Assembly (NCBI GenBank): GCA_900538905.1
Contig: UPZS01000001.1
Location: 124,001-188,000 of the forward strand
Origin: an uncultured Sutterella sp.
Lineage (GTDB): Bacteria; Pseudomonadota; Gammaproteobacteria; Burkholderiales; Burkholderiaceae_F
Reading direction: 5' to 3'
Length of the DNA: 64,000 bases
The notes beneath the pieces were generated by a model. It had not been told where the DNA came from. It worked only from the letters and a program-made list of their open reading frames with translations, and searched no databases. Each line of letters starts with the position of its first letter. Positions within the stretch are counted from its first letter, which is position 1. The translations under genes and the position numbers were made by a program. Shown here in pieces: positions 62,849 through 64,000 of this stretch.

Positions 62849-63480
62849 AAATAGCCATTGTGGATTACGGCACGGGCAATCTGCGCAGTGTCGGCCAGGC
62901 GGTCAGGGCGGTGGCCGACGGCGCGGACGTGACAGTCACGAAAAGCGCTGCCGAGATTGATGCGGCAGATCGCGTGATTTTCCCGGGACAGGGAGCGATG
63001 GGAGACTGCATGCGCTGCCTGGGCGAATCGGGACTGAAGGAGGCCGTGTTGCGTGCTTTGGCCAATAAGCCCGTGTTGGCGGTTTGCATCGGCATGCAGA
63101 TGCTCTTTGAGCGCAGCGACGAGAACGACTGCGCCGGGCTCGGTCTTATGGCGGGCAAAGTCATTCGTTTCCCGCAAGCAGCCTTGGTGCGTGCCAACGG
63201 CGAGCGGCTCAAGGTGCCTCAAATGGGATGGAACACTGTCACGCAGCGCATGACGCATCCTTTGTGGGACGGTATTGCCGATAAGAGTTGGTTTTATTTT
63301 GTACACAGCTACTTTGTAGCTCCGGAAGACGATTCACTTGCCGCCGGTACCTCAAGTTACGGGCTGCCATTCGTGTGCGCTGTTGCCAGAGACAATATTT
63401 TTGCCACCCAGTTCCACCCGGAAAAAAGCGCCGCAAGCGGTCTGAAGCTTTTTTCAAATTTCGTGCACTGGGACATTTGA
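62845..63480 (+). CDS. hisH: Imidazole glycerol phosphate synthase, glutaminase subunit HisH
   Basis: 211 residues. [14 protein letters not shown], oxyanion motif [10 protein letters not shown] and nucleophile C in [13 protein letters not shown], and the catalytic [10 protein letters not shown] (His/Glu) give a complete class I glutaminase. It feeds ammonia to HisF, which is not yet seen because the window ends in hisA. Confidence 0.95.
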   Translation: MKIAIVDYGTGNLRSVGQAVRAVADGADVTVTKSAAEIDAADRVIFPGQGAMGDCMRCLGESGLKEAVLRALANKPVLAVCIGMQMLFERSDENDCAGLGLMAGKVIRFPQAALVRANGERLKVPQMGWNTVTQRMTHPLWDGIADKSWFYFVHSYFVAPEDDSLAAGTSSYGLPFVCAVARDNIFATQFHPEKSAASGLKLFSNFVHWDI

Positions 63481-63520
63481 ACATTCATTTGCGCTTCGGC
63501 CGTTAGCCGGAGTGATTTTG

Positions 63521-63542
63521 GGCTTCTAGGAAAGCCGTTTTT
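63521..63542 (+). terminator. Weak hairpin with T-run between hisH and hisA
   Basis: GGCTT (63521-63525) pairs with AAGCC (63532-63536), then GTTTTT. A second stem, CTTCGGC/GCCGGAG, lies just upstream (about 63494-63512). The pair could act as a partial attenuator inside the his operon. Confidence 0.35.
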
Positions 63543-63562
63543 CAAAACAATCGGGTTTCATC

Positions 63563-64000
63563 ATGCTTTTAATTCCTGCAATCGATCTGCAAAAAGGGCG
63601 TTGCGTACGTCTGCGTCAGGGCGATTTGGAAAACAACATTACGGTCTATAACGAAGACGCCGTTGATCAGGCTTGTCAGTGGGCAGATTTGGGTGCCGAG
63701 CGTATCCATATCGTGGATTTGGACGGTGCCAAGACGGGTAAGCCCGTAAATGCGCCGCTCATTCGTGAAATGATCGAAGAAATCGGAGAAGACGCCGAAA
63801 TTGAAGTGGGCGGTGGCATCCGTACGCTCGATCAGATTGAAGCGTATCTCGATGCGGGTGTGCGTTATGCCGTCATCGGCACAGCCGCCGTGAAGACACC
63901 GGGTTTTCTGAAGGAAGCTTGTGCTGTTTTTACCGACAGCATCATTGTGGCTCTGGACGCCAAGGACGGCATCGTGGCCACCGACGGTTGGGTAAAGAGT
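63563..64000 (+). CDS. hisA: HisA (ProFAR isomerase), 3' end cut by the window
   Basis: 146 codons are visible from ATG 63563 to the last base. [16 protein letters not shown] has the catalytic aspartate, [11 protein letters not shown] and [19 protein letters not shown] match the phosphate sites, and [15 protein letters not shown] the second catalytic region. It isomerises ProFAR to PRFAR. The rest, and hisF-hisI, should follow beyond the window. Confidence 0.95.
   Translation, partial: MLLIPAIDLQKGRCVRLRQGDLENNITVYNEDAVDQACQWADLGAERIHIVDLDGAKTGKPVNAPLIREMIEEIGEDAEIEVGGGIRTLDQIEAYLDAGVRYAVIGTAAVKTPGFLKEACAVFTDSIIVALDAKDGIVATDGWVKS

Noticed and set aside
1..64000. CRISPR arrays, insertion sequences, prophage or rRNA genes
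   Set aside because: No regularly spaced identical repeats, transposase-like proteins, phage structural genes or rRNA stretches were recognised.

Overview
The window looks like chromosomal DNA of a Gram-negative betaproteobacterium, most likely a gut-associated member of the Burkholderiales near Sutterellaceae. The reasons are mixed. The gene blocks mlaFEDACB, hisE-hinT-tatABC and murA-hisGD..BHA are hallmarks of betaproteobacterial chromosomes. HisG is the short form. There are heptose/Kdo LPS genes and an aryl-polyene (APE) pigment cluster. The 2-oxoacid:ferredoxin oxidoreductase with an NAD(P)-linked flavoprotein points to low-oxygen metabolism. The genus is inference; no 16S gene is present. 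No insertion sequence, integrase, prophage or CRISPR array is visible, and genes are tightly packed, often with ATGA overlaps.

Layout. 1-2.5 kb: end of a 2-oxoacid:ferredoxin oxidoreductase operon with a GltD-like/ferredoxin fusion subunit. 2.6-8.3 kb: a YbhGFSR-type ABC efflux operon ending in a TetR-type regulator broken by a frameshift. 8.3-13.8 kb: a TetA-like MFS pump, a methyltransferase, sstT and recQ. 13.8-19.5 kb: metC, a lysine-rich histone-like protein, two tandem DUF2721 membrane proteins, a YbaK-type deacylase, ruvX, a PlsC-type acyltransferase and a 4HBT thioesterase. 19.7-26.4 kb: mlaFEDACB (outer-membrane lipid asymmetry), tRNA-Met, hisE, a HIT protein and tatABC.

26.5-29.7 kb: a minus-strand LolA-like/MMPL exporter pair of the APE type and two tRNA-Lys genes. 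30.1-36.3 kb: recA-recX, an NSS symporter, sucCD and a TerC protein. 36.4-38.8 kb: ADP-heptose genes hldA-hldD-gmhB on the minus strand. 39-49.8 kb: a 13-gene minus-strand APE operon (two ketosynthases and a ketosynthase-like partner, ketoreductase, dehydratase, two ACPs, acyl ligase fused to a dehydratase, methyltransferase, acyltransferases, glycosyltransferase). 50-54 kb: an AlbA_2/GHKL regulator behind phased repeats, a small secreted protein, and a YheO-type regulator with a threonine synthase-like enzyme. 54.2-64 kb: pgi, waaC, waaA, thiD, murA and hisG-hisD-hisB-hisH-hisA (cut by the window end).

Main points of interest: the APE system is split, with its exporter pair about 10 kb from the polyketide core and no ammonia lyase in view; the usual mla-murA-his-hinT-tat superoperon is broken into two pieces about 33 kb apart; the efflux operon's own TetR regulator is frameshifted; and several candidate operators are unexplained, namely the phased GTGAACAA repeats, the palindromes before recA and the YheO gene, and an inverted repeat before the efflux operon.
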